From NCBI GenBank assembly GCA_965662545.1, contig CBFIHZ010000028.1, positions 1 through 55,665 on the forward strand: a stretch of DNA of 55,665 nucleotides, read 5' to 3'. Shown here piece after piece: positions 52,608 through 55,665 of this stretch (positions within the stretch are counted from its first letter, which is position 1; each line of letters begins with the position of its first letter). The notes below the pieces were generated by a model. That model was not told where the DNA came from and did not search any database. It saw nothing but the letters and a program-made list of their open reading frames with translations. The position numbers and the translations under genes were made by a program. Source of the DNA: CPC320 sp002684375 (GTDB lineage: Bacteria > Pseudomonadota > Alphaproteobacteria > Rhodobacterales > Rhodobacteraceae).

Positions 52608-55016
52608 ATGCAAGATACTCTGAACGCCTCTTACCCTGTGTTGCCGCTGCGAGACATTGTTGTCTTTCCGCATATGATCGTGCCTCTGTTTGTGGGCCGC
52701 GAAAAATCGGTACACGCGCTGGAAGAGGTGATGCAGGATGATAAGCAGATCTTATTATCCAGCCAGATTGATCCCGGTGAAGATGATCCAGAAATTGAGG
52801 GTATTTATCAGACTGGCGTTCTGGCCAATGTGTTGCAATTGCTAAAATTGCCTGATGGCACGGTAAAAGTTCTGGTCGAGGGACAGGCACGGGTTAAAAT
52901 AACGTCATTTATTGAGAACGAGCTTTTTTTCGAAGCCGAAGCTGAATATCTGACCGAGATGCCAGGCGACCCCGATGCGATCGAAGCGCTTGTGCGCACT
53001 GTTGGCGATGAGTTTGCGCGCTATGCCAAAGTGAAAAAGAACGTTCCCGAAGAGGCGATGTCAATTGTTGCCGAAACCACCGAGCCCGCCAAGTTGGCTG
53101 ACCTCGTTTCAGGTCATTTGGGTATCGAGGTCGAAAACAAACAAGAATTGCTTGAAACGCTCAGCGTCAGTGAGCGTCTGGAAAAAGTATATGGGCTGAT
53201 GCAGGGCGAAATGAGCGTCCTTAAGGTTGAGCGCAAGATCAAAACCCGCGTCAAAACCCAGATGGAGCGGACACAGCGGGAATATTACCTGAATGAGCAG
53301 ATGAAAGCGATCCAGAAAGAACTGGGGGATGGCGAAGACGGGCAGAGCGAAGTGTCCGAGTTGGAAACTAAAATTTCTGAAACCAAATTGAGCGTTGAAG
53401 CTAAGGAAAAAGCCGAGGCAGAGCTGAAGAAACTCAAAAACATGTCGCCAATGTCGGCCGAAGCCACGGTTGTGCGGAATTACCTCGATTGGATGCTTTC
53501 TATCCCATGGGGTAAGAAATCGCGTGTCAAAAAAGATCTGGGCAAGGCGCAAAAGGTGTTGGATGACGACCACTACAGCCTTGAGAAGGTCAAAGAGCGT
53601 ATTGTGGAATACCTCGCTGTGCAGCAGCGTAGTCAAAAGCTAAAAGGCCCGATCATGTGTCTGGTCGGACCGCCCGGTGTCGGCAAAACCTCTCTGGGAA
53701 AATCAGTTGCCCGAGCGACCGGTCGCGAGTTTATTCGCATCAGTCTGGGAGGTGTGCGCGACGAAAGCGAGATCCGAGGCCATCGGCGCACCTACATTGG
53801 TTCGATGCCCGGCAAGATCATTCAGGCATTGAAGAAAGCCAAAACCACCAATCCATTAATATTATTGGATGAGATCGACAAGATGGGCCAGGATTTTCGC
53901 GGTGATCCGGCGTCCGCCATGCTCGAAGTTCTGGATCCTGAACAGAATAGTACTTTTGTGGATCACTACCTTGAAGTTGAATATGATCTTTCAAATGTGA
54001 TGTTTTTGACGACGGCCAATTCGTATAATATGCCGGGACCGCTTTTGGACCGAATGGAAATAATTCCACTGGCTGGCTATACTGAAGATGAAAAGCGTGA
54101 AATTGCGCGGCGCCATCTTATTGATAAGCAGATCAAAAATCATGGCCTGCGCAAAGGTGAGTTCGAAATCACCGACGGGGCGCTGAATGAAATGATCCGC
54201 CGCTATACGCGCGAAGCGGGGGTCCGCAATCTTGAGCGTGAGATTGCCAAATTGGCGCGCAAGGCAGTGTTCCGCATCGTCAAGGGTGAAAATGAGACAA
54301 TTTCGGTCGACGATGATAACCTTAATGACTTTTTGGGGGTTAAAAAATATCGATACGGTTTGGCTGAATTGGAAGACCAGATCGGTGTGGTGACGGGGCT
54401 GGCCTACACCAGCGTCGGTGGCGATTTGCTGTCGATCGAGGCGTTGCAATTGCCGGGCAAGGGTCGGATGAAAACCACCGGAAAACTGGGCGATGTGATG
54501 AAAGAAAGCATTGACGCTGCCAGTAGTTATGTGCGCTCAATCAGTCCCCAGATAGGGGTGAAACCCTCAAAATTCGATAAAATCGATATACACGTGCATG
54601 TGCCGGAGGGTGCAACACCAAAAGATGGTCCCAGCGCTGGTTTGGCGATGGTGACTTCAATCGTATCGGTTCTGACTAAAATTCCTGTACAACGCGACAT
54701 TGCGATGACCGGCGAAGTCACCTTGCGCGGCAACGCGCTGGCGATTGGCGGGCTCAAGGAAAAATTGCTTGCGGCCCTGCGCGGCGGTATCAAAACTGTG
54801 CTTATTCCTGAAGATAATGAGAAGGATCTGGCGGAAATCCCCGATAACGTCAAAGAAGGCTTGACCATTATTCCGGTTAAACACGTGTTGGAAGTGCTGA
54901 AATATGCGCTGGTGCGGGAACCAGTTGAAATCGAATGGGATGAGGCGGCTGAAGAAGCGGCCGCCGCAGCTCGGCTGAAAGCCGACAATGGCTCGACTGG
55001 TGCGGTGACACATTAA
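52608..55016 (+). CDS. lon: ATP-dependent protease Lon
   Basis: An 802-residue protein from ATG 52608 (CAAGGA upstream). N-terminal substrate-binding domain (ASYPVLPLRDIVVFPHMIVP), coiled-coil region (about 195-295), AAA+ domain with Walker A GPPGVGKT (354-361) and Walker B LLDEIDKM, and a C-terminal serine protease domain with catalytic S676 (KDGPSAGLAM) and K719 (GGLKEKLL). Lon degrades misfolded and regulatory proteins. Length fits the family. A further in-frame ATG-like start at 52572 is not preferred. Confidence 0.97.
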   Translation: MQDTLNASYPVLPLRDIVVFPHMIVPLFVGREKSVHALEEVMQDDKQILLSSQIDPGEDDPEIEGIYQTGVLANVLQLLKLPDGTVKVLVEGQARVKITSFIENELFFEAEAEYLTEMPGDPDAIEALVRTVGDEFARYAKVKKNVPEEAMSIVAETTEPAKLADLVSGHLGIEVENKQELLETLSVSERLEKVYGLMQGEMSVLKVERKIKTRVKTQMERTQREYYLNEQMKAIQKELGDGEDGQSEVSELETKISETKLSVEAKEKAEAELKKLKNMSPMSAEATVVRNYLDWMLSIPWGKKSRVKKDLGKAQKVLDDDHYSLEKVKERIVEYLAVQQRSQKLKGPIMCLVGPPGVGKTSLGKSVARATGREFIRISLGGVRDESEIRGHRRTYIGSMPGKIIQALKKAKTTNPLILLDEIDKMGQDFRGDPASAMLEVLDPEQNSTFVDHYLEVEYDLSNVMFLTTANSYNMPGPLLDRMEIIPLAGYTEDEKREIARRHLIDKQIKNHGLRKGEFEITDGALNEMIRRYTREAGVRNLEREIAKLARKAVFRIVKGENETISVDDDNLNDFLGVKKYRYGLAELEDQIGVVTGLAYTSVGGDLLSIEALQLPGKGRMKTTGKLGDVMKESIDAASSYVRSISPQIGVKPSKFDKIDIHVHVPEGATPKDGPSAGLAMVTSIVSVLTKIPVQRDIAMTGEVTLRGNALAIGGLKEKLLAALRGGIKTVLIPEDNEKDLAEIPDNVKEGLTIIPVKHVLEVLKYALVREPVEIEWDEAAEEAAAAARLKADNGSTGAVTH

Positions 55017-55037
55017 AAGTCCCAATATCTGTGACTG

Positions 55038-55056
55038 TGGGCGGTGTAACCGCCCA
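55038..55056 (+). terminator. hairpin after lon
   Basis: TGGGCGG (55038-55044) and CCGCCCA (55050-55056) form a perfect 7-bp stem with a 5-base loop, 22 bases after the lon stop. No T-run follows at once. Confidence 0.6.
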
Positions 55057-55237
55057 GTTACAACTTAGGTTGACTGACGTGCGGATTTCAGACTGATAAG
55101 CCTTGGACATTTTATCTTGACCGGTCGAGGACTGCATGAGCAGCGGGAGGTAAACACGGCAAGATAGCTTGAATGCAAGCGATCTTGGCCGAGAATGTTC
55201 ATGGGTTAGCTTTTGTTGAAAAACTTTCCAAAGCCCC

Positions 55238-55266
55238 TTGCACAGCTTTCGTGCTTTAGATAACAA
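55238..55266 (+). promoter_or_regulatory. promoter-like pair for tRNA-Val
   Basis: TTGCAC (55238-55243), 17 bases, TAACAA (55261-55266), ending ten bases before the mature 5' end of the tRNA. Confidence 0.45.
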
Positions 55267-55275
55267 GCCGCTGTG

Positions 55276-55351
55276 GGGTGATTAGCTCAGTTGGTAGAGC
55301 GCTTCGTTTACACCGAAGATGTCAGGAGTTCGAGTCTCTTATCACCCACCA
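55276..55351 (+). tRNA. tRNA-Val (anticodon TAC)
   Basis: 76 bases that fold as a cloverleaf with an encoded CCA end. Acceptor arms are GGGTGAT (55276-55282) and ATCACCC (55341-55347), followed by A and CCA. Anticodon stem CTTCG/CGAAG encloses TTTACAC, giving anticodon TAC (55309-55311). The T-loop is TTCGAGT. A UAC anticodon with position-34 modification reads all or most GUN valine codons. A tyrosine recombinase gene follows at once, so the 3' end is probably an attachment site. Confidence 0.97.
55328..55351. other. probable attL/attR half-site at the tRNA-Val 3' end
   Basis: Tyrosine recombinases next to tRNA genes nearly always use the tRNA 3' half (here T-arm to CCA) as the crossover site, so a copy of this stretch is expected at the far end of the island. 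The other copy is outside the window. Inferred from gene order only. Confidence 0.4.
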
Positions 55352-55381
55352 TTTACTTTATATGCGTTTCTAAATAGGTTT

Positions 55382-55401
55382 AACCCTGTAATATAAGGGT
55401 T
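55382..55401 (+). terminator. hairpin after tRNA-Val
   Basis: AACCCT (55382-55387) and AGGGTT (55396-55401) form a 6-bp stem with an 8-base loop, followed by TT. It lies 30 bases after the tRNA and just before the recombinase gene. Confidence 0.45.
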
Positions 55402-55426
55402 TTACACTACAAGAGGGACTGATGAA

Positions 55427-55665
55427 GTGACTGTTTCGGGTGACTACAACCCACCTAGGCTTGTGCAAGTGCCATCTAAAGGTAACATGTGGTATGTATA
55501 TATCACTAAGCCCCCAGCTTTGCAGTCTGGCTCTAATAAGCAGATAAAAAAATCAACTCGCACCACTGATCGGCGGGAAGCTGAAAAGCGTGTGAACAAA
55601 ATTGCGACGACTATTTATAGGCTGTTTGACGATAGTTTATCACAGCCAAAATCTTTTTATGAGAT
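55427..55665 (+). CDS. tyrosine-type site-specific recombinase/integrase, N-terminal part (runs off the window)
   Basis: An open frame from GTG 55427 (GAGGG nine bases upstream) to the window end, with no stop. The first about 80 residues (SKGNMWYVYITKPP, then QIKKSTRTTDRREAEKRVNK) have the form of the arm-type DNA-binding N-terminus of phage or island integrases: an aromatic-rich beta segment followed by R-T-D-R-EAE and an Ala/Lys helix. The catalytic domain would lie beyond the window. Position directly after tRNA-Val supports an integrase that enters at the tRNA. It is more AT-rich than lon. The identification is by pattern and context. Confidence 0.7.
   Translation, partial: MTVSGDYNPPRLVQVPSKGNMWYVYITKPPALQSGSNKQIKKSTRTTDRREAEKRVNKIATTIYRLFDDSLSQPKSFYE

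Overview
The window looks like a chromosomal segment of an alphaproteobacterium of the Rhodobacterales (roseobacter type). The evidence is the heterotetrameric sarcosine oxidase operon (soxB-soxD-soxA-soxG), the ccmI-ruvX-DUF1289 cluster, the yfgM-bamB-der and yajC-secD-secF runs, acidic RTX proteins with a hydrophobic N-terminal helix, and overlapping ATGA gene junctions throughout. G+C looks moderate, with AT-rich islands. The genus cannot be fixed from this sequence alone.

Layout. Positions 1-1000 hold the remains of two insertion sequences, an IS3-family element with an internal deletion and frameshift, and the 5' part of an IS110-family transposase. Positions 1005-9272 are a catabolic cassette: a glutamine-synthetase-family ligase and an RpiR-type regulator on the minus strand, diverging from a branched-chain/amide-type ABC importer (fused permease-ATPase, binding protein, second ATPase, second permease) followed by an N-formylglutamate-amidohydrolase-family enzyme and an isochorismatase-family cysteine hydrolase. 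A second, broken IS3 element (9287-10387) closes the cassette. Positions 10756-14683 hold a putative Fe(II)/2-oxoglutarate dioxygenase and two paralogous RTX calcium-binding proteins.

From 14847 to 25992 come DUF1289/ruvX/ccmI (minus), the sarcosine oxidase operon with an unlisted 41-codon reading frame between soxB and soxD, and a tightly packed sodB-metallophosphoesterase-rarD-VOC run. Next is a convergent LOG-family gene. From 26118 to 36791 come a large LysM protein, an ATM1-type ABC exporter, an XRE-type regulator in AT-rich DNA, and a two-gene RND efflux system whose pump has an unusual membrane insertion.

From 36991 to 55016 the window is mostly housekeeping: yfgM-like, bamB, der; serS with a cysteine-synthase-like gene; a pentapeptide-repeat membrane protein; yajC-secD-secF with a TauE-type exporter and an Mth938-domain protein; tpiA; an A-type Fe-S carrier with sufT; tgt; lon. 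At the right edge a tRNA-Val(TAC) gene is followed directly by the start of a tyrosine recombinase gene running off the window, which probably marks the border of an integrated island or prophage.

How the genes work together. The left cassette reads as one regulated import-and-hydrolysis pathway for a small amide or formyl/carbamoyl compound (inference). Sarcosine oxidase demethylates sarcosine, making H2O2, glycine and methylene-THF. YajC-SecDF assists protein export and BamB outer-membrane protein assembly. The SufT/A-type pair serves Fe-S maturation. The most novel-looking items are the IS-bracketed amide cassette, the small soxB-soxD ORF, the RTX pair with its neighbouring dioxygenase, the enlarged RND pump and the tRNA-Val integrase edge.
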